Assembly: GCF_001625015.1 (NCBI RefSeq)
Contig: NZ_LVWJ02000019.1
Coordinates: forward strand, 1 to 64,000
Direction: 5' to 3'
From: Lewinella sp. 4G2
Lineage (GTDB): Bacteria > Bacteroidota > Bacteroidia > Chitinophagales > Saprospiraceae
DNA length: 64,000 nt
Each line of letters begins with the position of its first letter. The first letter of the stretch is position 1. The notes beneath the pieces are model-generated. The model was not told where the DNA came from, did not search any database, and was given only the letters and a program-made list of their open reading frames with translations. The position numbers and the translations under genes are program-made. Positions 25,924 through 35,243 of this stretch are shown piece by piece.

Positions 25924-26745
25924 TCAAAACCCCTCCCGAATTTCCCCCGATAGCACCACCCGCCGCAAAAATATCCGCTTATCGGTATTGGCGCGTTCCA
26001 CCGCAATCCAATTTTCCATGGCCTGCGGGGAAAACTGACTAACGTGGCAACGGATGGAATTGTAATACGCCTCCGCGTCATCCTCCCCAAAAGTGATCCG
26101 CGTATCCAGGTACCGCTCGTCCGTGTAATTTAAATTCCAATCGCCGTAGCGTTCGGCCTGCTTCGGGGTATAGCTGAAGTAGTAGAGTTCGGGCAGAAAC
26201 CCCAGTTTACCACTCAGCAGAAGTTCGGTAGTCACGTCACCGGTCAGCCGATGGTCGGGGTGCCCGCTGTCCCCCTCCGGCCCGAAGGTGATGACCACGT
26301 CCGGCCGCAGGGAATCCAACACGCGCTCGAGACTATTCTCCATCTTGATCAACTCAACGAAGTAGGCGTCCATACTCTCGTTATTCCCCAACATATCCTT
26401 CCCATCCAGCTGGATCACCGGTTCCAATCCCAACGCTTCGGCGGAGCAGATCAATTCCTCGTGCCGCACCGCCACCAAACTATCTCCGGCGGGAATTTTC
26501 GCGTGGTCGGTCACCCCGTACCGCCCGTCCGTGGTAGTGATCAGGTGCACTTTCGTCCCCATCGCCGCGTACTTGGCCAGTATGGGCGCCACGGTAGTTT
26601 CGTCGTCCGGGTGGGCAAAAACAGCCGCAATCACCTCCGGTCCCTCAGTCATCTCAACGGCCGGTTTATCCGCCTCCGAGCATCCACACACTCCAATTAA
26701 CAACCATCCAATCAGGTATAAATACCGCTGCATACGCCAAGTCAT
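25924..26745 (-). CDS. PIG-L family N-acetylglucosaminyl deacetylase-like lipoprotein
   Basis: 273 residues. A lipoprotein signal (YLIGWLLIGVCGCSEADK, Cys near 22) precedes a LmbE/PIG-L domain. The metal and catalytic motif is FAHPDDETTVAPI (about 44-56), with GHPDHRLTGDV supplying the third ligand. Relatives remove acetyl groups from N-acetylglucosamine-type substrates with a zinc ion. Lipidation suggests action in the periplasm or at the outer membrane. The substrate cannot be told. It stands alone on its strand. Confidence 0.88.
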   Translation of the reverse strand: MTWRMQRYLYLIGWLLIGVCGCSEADKPAVEMTEGPEVIAAVFAHPDDETTVAPILAKYAAMGTKVHLITTTDGRYGVTDHAKIPAGDSLVAVRHEELICSAEALGLEPVIQLDGKDMLGNNESMDAYFVELIKMENSLERVLDSLRPDVVITFGPEGDSGHPDHRLTGDVTTELLLSGKLGFLPELYYFSYTPKQAERYGDWNLNYTDERYLDTRITFGEDDAEAYYNSIRCHVSQFSPQAMENWIAVERANTDKRIFLRRVVLSGEIREGF

Positions 26746-26771
26746 TTACTCCGGAAGATAATAGGAATCTG

Positions 26772-26815
26772 GGCGCTGCCGCAGGTGCCAGGTAAATGGG
26801 CAAGCAAACAAGACC
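26772..26815 (+). repeat. Short element, intergenic copy
   Basis: GGCGCTGCCGCAGGTGC (26772-26788) followed by CAGGTAAATGGGCAAGCAAA. The copy at 56883 matches over the same length (CAGGTAAATCGGCAAGTAA), so the element is at least ~40 bp. It also matches, antisense, the signal peptide DNA of the TonB receptor at 39342. Confidence 0.75.
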
Positions 26816-26855
26816 AACTCTCCGGAACGACCGTAGGTTTTCATAAATCCCCAGA

Positions 26856-27066
26856 GATGCCTCCGGCGGTTGCCAGGGAGAAAGAAGAGCAGGTAGAGGA
26901 ACCGAGTACCCATCCCCAACCCCGGAGGGGTTCACCTAGTAGCCCGGGGTTAACGGCCCAGCCGTTTCGCCTCGGGATGGATGACCAAGTCTCCCGGAGG
27001 GAGACGCCAGTTAGCCTAGGGTCAAGGAGGCCGTAGGCCGAACGACCCTAGGTTTTCGTTAATCCC
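26856..27066. repeat. 211-bp direct repeat, left copy
   Basis: Starts GATGCCTCCGGCGGTTGCC and ends GGTTTTCGTTAATCCC. It matches 32420-32630 at every position but one (A at 26987 region in GACCAAGTC versus T in GACCATGTC) with no gaps. It contains the CCCCGGAGGGG, CTCCCGGAGGGAG and CCTAGGGTC/GACCCTAGG palindromes. The two copies enclose the ABC transporter/PadR operon. A partial third copy of the CCCCGGAGGGG module follows at 27068-27130. Confidence 0.85.
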
Positions 27067-27139
27067 TCCCAACCCCGGAGGGGTTCACCTAGTAGCCCGG
27101 GGTTAACGGCCCAGCCGTCTCGCCCCAGGATATTGTTAA

Positions 27140-27292
27140 ACCCCAAAGGCGAAGCCGTCCAAAAGGCGAAGCCGTTCTAAAGCGAAGCGTCCCAAAGGCG
27201 AAGCCGTCCCAAAGCGCAGCGTTCTAAAGCGAAGCGTTCCGAAGGCGAAGCCGTCCCAAAGCGAAGTGTCCCAAAGCGAAGCGTCCCAAAAA
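27140..27292. repeat. Tandem array of GCGAAGC mini-hairpin units
   Basis: Nine units in two flavours, AAAGGCGAAGCCGTCCC and AAAGCGAAGCGTCCC, run head to tail. Seven carry a perfect GCGAAGC, the others GCGCAGC and GCGAAGT. The array ends about 65 bp before the HlyD start codon, upstream of the candidate operator. Confidence 0.8.
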
Positions 27293-27320
27293 AAATACCC
27301 CACCCACAAAACTTTCCCTA

Positions 27321-27347
27321 CCTAACACCGTTAGGCATACTACCTAA
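27321..27347. promoter_or_regulatory. Candidate operator for the PadR regulator
   Basis: CCTAACACCGTTAGG (27321-27335) is a palindrome with a 3-base centre. TTAGGCATACTACCTAA (27331-27347) overlaps it as a second dyad. They end 11 bp before the ATG of the first gene of an operon that encodes its own PadR repressor. PadR dimers bind such dyads near promoters, so this is a plausible autoregulatory site (inference). Confidence 0.5.
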
Positions 27348-27358
27348 CAACAACAGGT

Positions 27359-28594
27359 ATGGACACCCCAGTACAATCAACCCAGCACAGGCTACCCTAC
27401 ATCATGATCATCGTAATCATGGTAGCCATTGCGATTGGTTACTACCTCAGTCGCCCGGCCACCCTACGCATCGACGGTAACCAATTGCGGGTACACACCG
27501 TCGAGAAAAACGCCTTCTACGAGTACATCAACCTCGACGGCCGCATCGAACCCGCCACCACTTACGTGATCGATAGCAAGATCGCCGGAAACGTCGAGCA
27601 AGTCTACGCCAGCTCTGGGCAAACCGTGCAGCGGGGAGACACCCTACTGCGCATCGGTAATGCCGACCTAGAGTTGGAGGTCATGCAACGCGAAAGCCAG
27701 TTAATCGAACAACTCAATGCCCAACGGCAAACGCGGCTACTCCTCAATCAGAACGACTTCAACCGCCGCGAACAGCTCGTCGAGGTCAACTATCAATTAG
27801 CACTCCAAACCAAACAGTACAACCGCGATCGTGGCCTCCTTGCCGACGGCCTCATCGCGATGGCTGACTACGAACCCAGCGCCAATCGCTACGCCTACTT
27901 TCAGCGACGACGGGAACTCCTCACTGCGTCCCTACGCGCCGACAGTACCGCTCGCGAACGCCAACTCCGCCAAATAAATTCCTTTGAAGACCGCATCCTG
28001 ACCAACCTGATTGCCGTACGGGCCATCCTCGACCGCCTCTACCTGCGCGCCGCTGTGGACGGTCGCTTGAGCAACTTCGACGTCAACACGGGCCAAGCGA
28101 TCACGAGCGGGCAACGATTAGGGGAGATATACGGTCTCGAAAACCCAAATCTCACCGCCGAAGTCGATGAATATTATCTGGATAAAATCACCGCGGGGCA
28201 ACCAGGCGTCATTGCCGGGCGCAACGACAGTCTGAAAATCGAGGTCACCAAGATCTACCCCGACGTAAATGGCGGCCGTTTTCGTATCGACGCCCGGTTC
28301 ACTAATGGGGCCGTATCGCCTGGCCAATTCGTGAAGGGGCAGACCCTTCGTTTCCGTCTCCTCTTCGGCGAGGAACGCGCCTCCGTCTTACTCGCCAGCG
28401 GCCCATTCTACGGTGATACCGGGGGGCACTGGGTGTATCGGCTGGCAAAGGATGGGGCGGACCGAATTCCCATCCGGCTCGGGCGCTCCAACCCCAATTA
28501 CTATGAAGTCCTTGAAGGCCTTTCACCCGGCGATCGGGTAATCGTATCCACTTACGATGGCTTCGCGGAATACGACCACATCACCATCAACTAA
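27359..28594 (+). CDS. HlyD/MacA-type periplasmic adaptor of an ABC exporter
   Basis: 411 residues. One N-terminal membrane helix (IMIIVIMVAIAIGYYLS, about 15-32), a barrel-sandwich/lipoyl half (YVIDSKIAGNVEQVYASSGQ, about 74), a long coiled coil (about 100-215, QRESQLIEQLNAQRQTRLLL) and the second lipoyl half (LRAAVDGRLSNFDVNTGQ). β-barrel and membrane-proximal domains follow, ending LEGLSPGDRVIVSTYDGF. Adaptors of this kind bridge an inner-membrane ABC permease and the outer membrane. The ATPase gene starts 5 bp downstream. Confidence 0.92.
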   Translation: MDTPVQSTQHRLPYIMIIVIMVAIAIGYYLSRPATLRIDGNQLRVHTVEKNAFYEYINLDGRIEPATTYVIDSKIAGNVEQVYASSGQTVQRGDTLLRIGNADLELEVMQRESQLIEQLNAQRQTRLLLNQNDFNRREQLVEVNYQLALQTKQYNRDRGLLADGLIAMADYEPSANRYAYFQRRRELLTASLRADSTARERQLRQINSFEDRILTNLIAVRAILDRLYLRAAVDGRLSNFDVNTGQAITSGQRLGEIYGLENPNLTAEVDEYYLDKITAGQPGVIAGRNDSLKIEVTKIYPDVNGGRFRIDARFTNGAVSPGQFVKGQTLRFRLLFGEERASVLLASGPFYGDTGGHWVYRLAKDGADRIPIRLGRSNPNYYEVLEGLSPGDRVIVSTYDGFAEYDHITIN

Positions 28595-28599
28595 TACCA

Positions 28600-29301
28600 A
28601 TGTCCAATCCCAAAAGCCACCCGGTAGCCGAGCTTCGTGGCATCTTCAAATACCACTACACCCGCGATCTGAAAACGGCCGCCCTCAATGGTATTGATCT
28701 CCGCATCGATGAGGGTGAATTCGTCGCCATCACGGGCCCTTCCGGCAGTGGTAAGTCAACTCTGCTGAATGTATTGGGCTTGATCGATGACGCATCAAAG
28801 GGCACTTATCTATTCCGTGGGCAGGATGTCACTAAGCTTTCCCGCAACGGGCGGGGCCGCCTGCGCAAGGAAGGTATGGGCTTCATTTTTCAGAGTTTTA
28901 ACCTCATCGATTCCCTCACGGCTGCCGAAAACGTTGAGCTTCCGTTGATCTATCAAAAAGTCGCTCCGGCTGAACGTGAACGCCGTGTCAATGACGCCTT
29001 GGCTGAATTGGAGATCAACCACCGCGCCAACCACTATCCCAACCAACTTTCCGGTGGCCAGCAGCAACGCGTCGCCATTGCCCGGGCAATCGTCACCCGG
29101 CCAGACATCATTCTGGCCGACGAGCCCACGGGCAACCTCGACTCCGAAAACTCCCGTGTCGTCATGCAAAAATTGACTGCCTTTCACCGGGCGGGCGCCA
29201 CCATCGTCATGGTCACCCACTCACCCGAGGATGCCGCCTACGCAAGCCGGACGGTCAAGCTATTTGATGGCATGGAACTGATAGCTGAGAAACAGCGCTG
29301 A
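28600..29301 (+). CDS. MacB/LolD-type ABC transporter ATPase
   Basis: 233 residues, the normal size of an ABC ATPase subunit. Walker A is GPSGSGKST (about 47-55), the Q-loop is FIFQSFNL, the signature is [14 protein letters not shown] and Walker B is [12 protein letters not shown]. Sequence type matches the MacB/LolD group ([25 protein letters not shown]), whose members power export through FtsX-like permeases. It is in one operon with the HlyD adaptor upstream and the PadR and permease genes downstream. Confidence 0.95.
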   Translation: MSNPKSHPVAELRGIFKYHYTRDLKTAALNGIDLRIDEGEFVAITGPSGSGKSTLLNVLGLIDDASKGTYLFRGQDVTKLSRNGRGRLRKEGMGFIFQSFNLIDSLTAAENVELPLIYQKVAPAERERRVNDALAELEINHRANHYPNQLSGGQQQRVAIARAIVTRPDIILADEPTGNLDSENSRVVMQKLTAFHRAGATIVMVTHSPEDAAYASRTVKLFDGMELIAEKQR

Positions 29302-29358
29302 GCAGCAACTGCCCAATCTCCTTATCAATCCTGACTACACCCTTTTAAAACACATACC

Positions 29359-29709
29359 ATGGCCAATAAACAACTCGTCGCCGCCTCCACTAAACCACTC
29401 GTCCTCTCCATCCTCTCCCACGGGCGCAACTACGGCTACCGCATCATTAAAGAAATCGAGCGTCTCTCCGATGGCGAACTGCAGTGGACGGATGCCATGC
29501 TCTACCCAGTTATGAAACGAATGCAAAACGACGGCCTCATCACCGCCCAGTGGGTGGAGACCGAGAACGGCCGCAAACGCAAGTACTACGAGATCACGGA
29601 GGCCGGCAAGGAATGGCTTCAACAAGAGCGGTCCGCCTGGTTAAAAGTCAACCGTGCCCTCGCCCGCCTTTGGGCCGGTGGCCAGGATCTCGAACTAACC
29701 GTCGGATAA
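29359..29709 (+). CDS. PadR-family transcriptional regulator
   Basis: 116 residues. A winged-helix domain (VLSILSHGRNYGYRIIKEIE, about 21; LYPVMKRMQNDGLI; RKYYEITEAGKEWLQQ) is followed by a short C-terminal helix, as in subfamily-2 PadR proteins. These repress genes for transporters and respond to small molecules. It lies inside the ABC operon, 57 bp after the ATPase gene and 10 bp before the permease. It probably represses the operon via the dyads at 27321-27347 (inference). Confidence 0.93.
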   Translation: MANKQLVAASTKPLVLSILSHGRNYGYRIIKEIERLSDGELQWTDAMLYPVMKRMQNDGLITAQWVETENGRKRKYYEITEAGKEWLQQERSAWLKVNRALARLWAGGQDLELTVG

Positions 29710-29719
29710 ATCAATTTTC

Positions 29720-32389
29720 ATGGACTTTAATTTAGAGCAGGCCCTACGGGAGTGGCGCCGCCAGATCGTGGCAACCCAAGCTCCGGAAGTGGAAGATTTA
29801 ATGGAGCTTGAGTCGGGCCTATTGGACCGTTACGACGAAAACCTCATCAACGGTTTAACCCCCGCAGATGCTTTCGCTGCGGCCGCCGGTCGCGTCAGTC
29901 AATTTGATGCGGAGGCTACACCGCAACTGGTGCACGGCGGACCTAATTGGTCCTTATTCGGCAATTTCTTCAAGGTAGCCAGCCGTAACCTCCGTCGACG
30001 CTGGTGGTACAACCTGACGAACTATTTTGTCCTCACGGTCGGGATCATTACCGCTGTAGTTGCGGTACTTTATCTGAATTACGAGACCAGCTACGACACC
30101 CACCTGCCGGAGGGTGACCGCAAGTATCGAGTGGGAATGAATCTCCGGGCGCAAGGCTACAGCATGATCGGCTTTGCCAGCTATAACGGAACGGATGCCG
30201 CCGGGCAGCTACGGCAAGTAGATGGGCTCAGAAATATCGCTGGCGTGGATGCCGTTGCGCAATTCATAACATTTCCCGACGCACAGTTGGCTACGCTAGC
30301 AGACCGGAAGCTACCCCTCGAAAACCTACTTCAAACCAATACTCCAGCCGACTTTCTCACCTACTTCAACGTGCCCGTCATCGCCGGAGCGGTTGGTGAA
30401 TTTACCAATCATATCAACACTGTGCTATTAACGGAATCCACCGCTAAGCGCTACTACGGCTCATCTTATGCCACTACGGATTTTACGAAAGAGGTGTTGC
30501 GCATCGATACCATCAATTACGCTGTGGCGGGCATCATAGCCGATCCAGCACCACGGCTACATTTTTCATACTCCGCCATCATCCACCAGCCAAAATTGGA
30601 CTACTGGGGTGGACGGCCCTACGTAGAACTGGCTCCAGGTACTGACGCCAAGGAAGTCCGCAAGCGCATCGATGCAAACTTTGCCAGCATCAATACCCGT
30701 CTGGCGGAAGATGAATTGTTTGGCGGGGTCATCCTGCAGCCCATCACCTCCATCCACCTTGGTTCCGATCTTCTCTACGAGCTCAAGCCACCGGGTGACG
30801 TGCGCTACCTCTATATCATCGGCATTATTGCGGTGATCATTCTCCTCCTCACCGTCAGCAACTACACTAATCTGTCGATCATCATGAACGCCGGGCGGGC
30901 GCGGGAGATTGGAATGCGCAAAGTATTCGGTGCTTCCGGCGGCCAGGTAGCAGGGCAATTTCTACTGGAAGCTACCCTCCTCAGCACCCTCACGCTACCG
31001 GTAGTGCTGCTCGGTTTGTGGTACCTGATCCCACGTTTCAATCTGCTGATGGGTGTAGAACTCTCGCGGGATTTTGTTAGCTCCCCCGCGCTTATCATCA
31101 CATTGCTGGGCCTTACCCTTACTATTGGTCTGTTAGCCGGCGCTTACCCGGCGTTCAATTTGGCGCGGACGCAGGTGCAAGGGTTGTTTGGACGTGGAAG
31201 CGCGGGTGAAGCCCGGGGCCGCCTAACGAGCCGGAAGGTGATCGTTACCCTTCAATTCGCCCTCCTGATCGGATTAGGTAGTTTGACGCTCTTCGTCAAC
31301 CGCCAGCTCACCTACATTCAGGACAAGGATTTAGGGTACCGAAAAGAAAATGTGATGTACGTGAGCCTCAACGCGGATAGCAGCCGCTTCGCCACCTTCC
31401 GCAACGAAGTGCTCCGTATCCCCGGCGTCACCGAAGTTGGTAGCGGCACGCCGATGGGCCTGGAGCCCTTCAATCAGACCACCTACAAACTCAGCGGCAC
31501 CGACCAGGTGTACGATGACGCGCACAACGTATACATGGATTATCGGGGCTTAGGCCAGATGAACATCCGGACCTCTATCCCAGAATATATTTCCGATCCG
31601 GACCAGGCCCCAAACCGCCTGGTCCTCATTAATCGGACGATGGCCGACCGGCTCAAAAATCGTTTCGGCCTCACCGATGCAGAACTCGTGGGCCAAACCA
31701 TCATTCAGGAACCCGAATACATTAACGAAGAAACGGGTGAAGTAGGCTTCCCCTACGTCGTCGGTGGCACCTTTGAGGACCTCCACCTTTTCAGTCTCCG
31801 CGAATCAATCGACCCAATGTTTCTATCGGTATATCGCGAGCCCCGCTACGTCTACACGGCCTTCATTGGCTATGAGGGGTCTGCCAGAGAAGCAGTAGCA
31901 TCCGCCGTGAAAGATAGGTATGATGAACTTGGTCTGAACCGGTATTTCACCGCTTCCTTCCTGGAAGATGACCTCATGAAACTTTACCAGGATGAACGCC
32001 GTATTTCCACCCTTTGCAATTACTTCAGCCTGCTCGCCATCATCATGGCCATTATCGGCCTGGTAGCGATGACGGCCTACCTCACCACGCTCCGGCAGAA
32101 GGAAATTGGCGTCAGAAAAATACTGGGCGCCAGCAACTGGCACATCCTCGGAAAATTCAACTTAGAATACCTTCCCCTCCTACTAGTCGCCCTCGTCCTC
32201 GCCGTTCCCCTGACGTGGTGGGGCGTCACCCGCTGGCTAGAAGGCTTCGCCTACCGGATTTCGGTGAATCCTGCAATTTTCATCGCCGCTGCTATCCTGG
32301 TAGCTTTGGTAAGTGCCCTGGCCATCAGCCTCGTAGCTTACCGGGCCGCCGTAGCCGTCCCCGCCCGCGTACTCAGCCACGGCGAATAA
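29720..32389 (+). CDS. FtsX/MacB-like ABC permease with N-terminal prefix domain
   Basis: 889 residues. The first ~80 (LEQALREWRRQIVATQAPEV) form the permease prefix domain found in Bacteroidota permeases that sit next to PadR genes. Then a membrane helix (LTNYFVLTVGIITAVVAVL), a periplasmic MacB_PCD domain, three FtsX helices (about 360-480), a second helix (VIVTLQFALLIGLGSLTLFV), a second PCD domain and three C-terminal helices (about 765-880). This duplicated 4+4 layout works as one polypeptide with two permease halves. Expected role is export of a lipid, peptide or toxic compound from the inner membrane. Confidence 0.93.
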   Translation: MDFNLEQALREWRRQIVATQAPEVEDLMELESGLLDRYDENLINGLTPADAFAAAAGRVSQFDAEATPQLVHGGPNWSLFGNFFKVASRNLRRRWWYNLTNYFVLTVGIITAVVAVLYLNYETSYDTHLPEGDRKYRVGMNLRAQGYSMIGFASYNGTDAAGQLRQVDGLRNIAGVDAVAQFITFPDAQLATLADRKLPLENLLQTNTPADFLTYFNVPVIAGAVGEFTNHINTVLLTESTAKRYYGSSYATTDFTKEVLRIDTINYAVAGIIADPAPRLHFSYSAIIHQPKLDYWGGRPYVELAPGTDAKEVRKRIDANFASINTRLAEDELFGGVILQPITSIHLGSDLLYELKPPGDVRYLYIIGIIAVIILLLTVSNYTNLSIIMNAGRAREIGMRKVFGASGGQVAGQFLLEATLLSTLTLPVVLLGLWYLIPRFNLLMGVELSRDFVSSPALIITLLGLTLTIGLLAGAYPAFNLARTQVQGLFGRGSAGEARGRLTSRKVIVTLQFALLIGLGSLTLFVNRQLTYIQDKDLGYRKENVMYVSLNADSSRFATFRNEVLRIPGVTEVGSGTPMGLEPFNQTTYKLSGTDQVYDDAHNVYMDYRGLGQMNIRTSIPEYISDPDQAPNRLVLINRTMADRLKNRFGLTDAELVGQTIIQEPEYINEETGEVGFPYVVGGTFEDLHLFSLRESIDPMFLSVYREPRYVYTAFIGYEGSAREAVASAVKDRYDELGLNRYFTASFLEDDLMKLYQDERRISTLCNYFSLLAIIMAIIGLVAMTAYLTTLRQKEIGVRKILGASNWHILGKFNLEYLPLLLVALVLAVPLTWWGVTRWLEGFAYRISVNPAIFIAAAILVALVSALAISLVAYRAAVAVPARVLSHGE

Positions 32390-32419
32390 ATCTAAAACTC
32401 GTCTCTTCTTATCTCAAAA

Positions 32420-32630
32420 GATGCCTCCGGCGGTTGCCAGGGAGAAAGAAGAGCAGGTAGAGGAACCGAGTACCCATCCCCAACCCCGGAGGGGTTCACC
32501 TAGTAGCCCGGGGTTAACGGCCCAGCCGTTTCGCCTCGGGATGGATGACCATGTCTCCCGGAGGGAGACGCCAGTTAGCCTAGGGTCAAGGAGGCCGTAG
32601 GCCGAACGACCCTAGGTTTTCGTTAATCCC
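32420..32630. repeat. 211-bp direct repeat, right copy
   Basis: One base different from 26856-27066 over 211 bp, in the same orientation. It begins 31 bp after the permease stop codon. Such close similarity implies recent duplication or gene conversion between the copies. Confidence 0.85.
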
Positions 32631-32632
32631 AC

Positions 32633-32830
32633 CTAACCCCGAAGGGGTTCACCTTGTAGCCCGGGGTTAACGGCGCAGCCGTCTCGCCTCGGGATGGATG
32701 ACCAAGTCTCCCGGAGGGAGACGCCAGTTAGCCTAGGGTCAAGAAGGCCGCAGGCCGAACGACCCTAGGTTTTCGTTATTTCTCCAAAGGCGCAGCCGTC
32801 CCACAAAACCCCGCACCCGCGTCAGCGCCA
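32633..32830. repeat. Further palindromic modules and a short-element copy
   Basis: A second, more diverged set of CCCCGAAGGGGTTCACC, AGCCCGGGGTTAACGGC and CTCCCGGAGGGAG modules (32636-32777), then CAAAGGCGCAGCCGTCCC and an antisense short-element copy, GCACCCGCGTCAGCGCC (32813-32829). It fills the gap between the permease and the SpoIIAA-like gene. Confidence 0.7.
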
Positions 32831-32837
32831 AAAACCC

Positions 32838-33575
32838 CTACCCCAACCAAGCCACCGCCCGCTTCCGCTCCGCCGTAGAAAACGCCGACAACTCAAGCCC
32901 GGGCGTAAGCAAATCCCCCAATTTCACGGTTGTCTTCAGCCAGGATTGGTTCCCAATCAGCGCAATCCGCTCCACGTTCTTGTAATTCTTGATGCCGCTT
33001 TTGATATCCTCAATCAACTGCTGACCGGAGAAGCCGGCGTCGACGACCTCCAGTAAAATGCGGGCCTGACCGTACATGCGCGCCTGGGCTTCGATGAGGA
33101 GATTGATGCGGTCATAATCCTGCGGCGTCATCTTGCCGATGATGGCGAGGCCGAGCACCTGGGGCTCACCGAGGTCGATCTCTTTGAGGCCCTGGGAAGG
33201 ATCTTCCACCGGGTCCAGCCGCAACCAATCGTGGGCCAGTTCGCCTTCGGACAGGCGGAAAGTCTTCACGTCGATCCCCGGCGTCAACCACTCGAGGCCA
33301 CCGGTAAGGGACGCCAGCCAGCCGTGGTCCGTAAGGATGGCGTACTTCTCGATCTTATCCCAAAGGTCCTTTTTCGTCTTGAGGGTGCTCCAGAAAGCCT
33401 GCAGGCTCTGGAATCCACCGACGGATTTGATGTTGCCGAGCAAGCGGATCTTCTGGTGGGTCAGCACCTTCGCCTCTACGGCCATGAGGAACTTTTCCAT
33501 GCCGGCTTCGTCCACCTCACCGTCGAGGGTAAAACCAAGCATATTGGGCTGCGAGAGGGGGAAAACGGAGATCAT
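32838..33575 (-). CDS. Tandem SpoIIAA-like (STAS-type) domain protein
   Basis: 245 residues from the ATG at 33575; a longer frame from 33644 adds residues without similarity. Two copies of a SpoIIAA-like α/β domain are visible. The first has MLGFTLDGEVDEAGMEKFLM ... IRLLGNIKSVGGFQSL (about 10-120). The second has VLGLAIIGKMTPQDYDRINL ... ARILLEVVDAGFSGQQLIED (about 135-243). Single-domain relatives are common in Bacteroidota with unknown role. They may bind lipids or partner proteins. It is cytoplasmic. Confidence 0.82.
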   Translation of the reverse strand: MISVFPLSQPNMLGFTLDGEVDEAGMEKFLMAVEAKVLTHQKIRLLGNIKSVGGFQSLQAFWSTLKTKKDLWDKIEKYAILTDHGWLASLTGGLEWLTPGIDVKTFRLSEGELAHDWLRLDPVEDPSQGLKEIDLGEPQVLGLAIIGKMTPQDYDRINLLIEAQARMYGQARILLEVVDAGFSGQQLIEDIKSGIKNYKNVERIALIGNQSWLKTTVKLGDLLTPGLELSAFSTAERKRAVAWLG

Positions 33576-33712
33576 AAGTTGTGCTTTAGCTACGGTGCAA
33601 GTAACGTTAATCGTCGCAGATTGGATGAATGCAGCTCCCAGCAATCGATGAACGTACGGATTGGTTGGACCAATACCACGGAAGAGCTAATCTTGGCGGG
33701 AAGTCCGCGAGT

Positions 33713-35062
33713 TTATGCTTGCCCCTGGGTTGTTTTCGCAAAGATTTTGTTGTCCTCCCCCTTTGGCGGCAAGTGCGGCTTAATAATGAGGCGCAGCGAC
33801 TGGTTGTAGTTAATGTAATTCGTCACCCAATTCAGGAAAACGAAGACTTTATTCCGCGTCCCCAAAATCGCAAAGAGGTGGACGACCAGCCAGAGGAACC
33901 AGGCCACAAAACCGCCCAGGTGCAGCTCCGGTTTAGGGATGTCCACCACCGCTTTGGCCCGGCCGATGGTGGCCATGCTGCCCTTATCGTTGTAGGAAAA
34001 CGGCTGTGGTTCCTTCCCCTCCCGCAAACGCAATTTGAAATTCTTGGCCAGGTTCGTCCCCATCTGGATGGCTACCTGGGCGACCTGAGGGTGGCCCTTC
34101 GGGAAGTCCTCCTCCTCCATGTAAGCGACGTCGCCAATGGCGTAGATATCCTCCGTACCCTGAACGCGGTGGAAGCGGTCGACGGCCAAGCGATTCCCGT
34201 AAGTCACGGCTCCTTCCGGGAGACCGGGGATGGGGTTCCCCTTGATGCCCGCCGCCCAGATCATCTTTTGGGCGGGGATGGTAGAACCATCCTTGAGGTG
34301 CACGAGCTTACCGTCAAAATCCGTCACCCGGCTGTTGAGAAGGACCTTGACGCCAAGATCCCGTAAATTCTTGAGGGCCCGGGCACTGCTCTCGTCGCTG
34401 AACCCCTTTAGAACGACGTCACCGGATTGGATGAGGTAGATATCCACCTCCGCTTCGACGTCCAATTCGGGATAATCCTTGGGTAGGACGTGGGTTTTCA
34501 TCTCCGCCAGCGAACCGGCCAGCTCCACCCCGGTCGGGCCACCACCGACGATGACGATGTCGACGAGTTCCTGGCGTAGGTCGTACCCTGGCGTGGTGAG
34601 CGCGTCTTCGTAATCATCCAGGATGTGGTTGCGGATGTACAGGGCTTCCGAAACCGACTTCATCGGAATGGCGTGGCGGCGGATGTTCTCGTTGCCGAAG
34701 AAGTTTGTATCCGCCCCCGTAGCAATGATAAGGTGGTCGTAATTGCAGTGGCCGAGGGGCGTTTGCAGCATCTTTTTCTCCGCGTCGAGAGAGGTCACTT
34801 CGGTCACCCGGATGAAGATATTCTTCTGCCGTTGGAACAGTTTTCGGAAGGGAAAAACGATGCTACTCGGCTCTAAACCCGCCATGGCCACCTGGTAAAA
34901 AAGGGGCTGAAACTGGTGGTAATTGTTCTTGTCAATCAAAACCACCTGGTAATCCTGCCGGCTCAATTTGCGCGCCATTTGCAGTCCACCAAAGCCGCCA
35001 CCAATGATGACGATGCGTTCCCGGTGGGATTCAGGGATGTTGATTTTGGTGGTTGGGTCCAT
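33713..35062 (-). CDS. ndh: Type II NADH dehydrogenase (NDH-2)
   Basis: 449 residues from the ATG at 35062; the alternative TTG at 35089 adds only nine residues. The FAD-binding Rossmann motif is IVIIGGGFGGLQMARKL (about 17-33), the NADH-binding one is VIVGGGPTGVELAGSL (about 173-188), and DIYAIGDVAY binds FAD. A hydrophobic C-terminal segment (FVAWFLWLVVHLFAILG, about 385-402) anchors it to the membrane. It passes electrons from NADH to quinone without pumping protons. It stands alone, with 137 bp of gap before the SpoIIAA-like gene. Confidence 0.93.
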   Translation of the reverse strand: MDPTTKINIPESHRERIVIIGGGFGGLQMARKLSRQDYQVVLIDKNNYHQFQPLFYQVAMAGLEPSSIVFPFRKLFQRQKNIFIRVTEVTSLDAEKKMLQTPLGHCNYDHLIIATGADTNFFGNENIRRHAIPMKSVSEALYIRNHILDDYEDALTTPGYDLRQELVDIVIVGGGPTGVELAGSLAEMKTHVLPKDYPELDVEAEVDIYLIQSGDVVLKGFSDESSARALKNLRDLGVKVLLNSRVTDFDGKLVHLKDGSTIPAQKMIWAAGIKGNPIPGLPEGAVTYGNRLAVDRFHRVQGTEDIYAIGDVAYMEEEDFPKGHPQVAQVAIQMGTNLAKNFKLRLREGKEPQPFSYNDKGSMATIGRAKAVVDIPKPELHLGGFVAWFLWLVVHLFAILGTRNKVFVFLNWVTNYINYNQSLRLIIKPHLPPKGEDNKIFAKTTQGQA

Positions 35063-35243
35063 ACCTGAAGATAGGTCTTGGCCTGGCAAAAGGTTTAGGT
35101 AGGAACACTCATTTATCCGCGTAATTCAAGTAGGCGAAATAGCCGTTGAATCAAGTATCTATAAAACGTAGGGTAATTGTACGCCCAACCTGAATTGTGT
35201 GTTGCGTTTCAATGAGTTAGAGGGATGGCCCCGTTTTAGTCAG

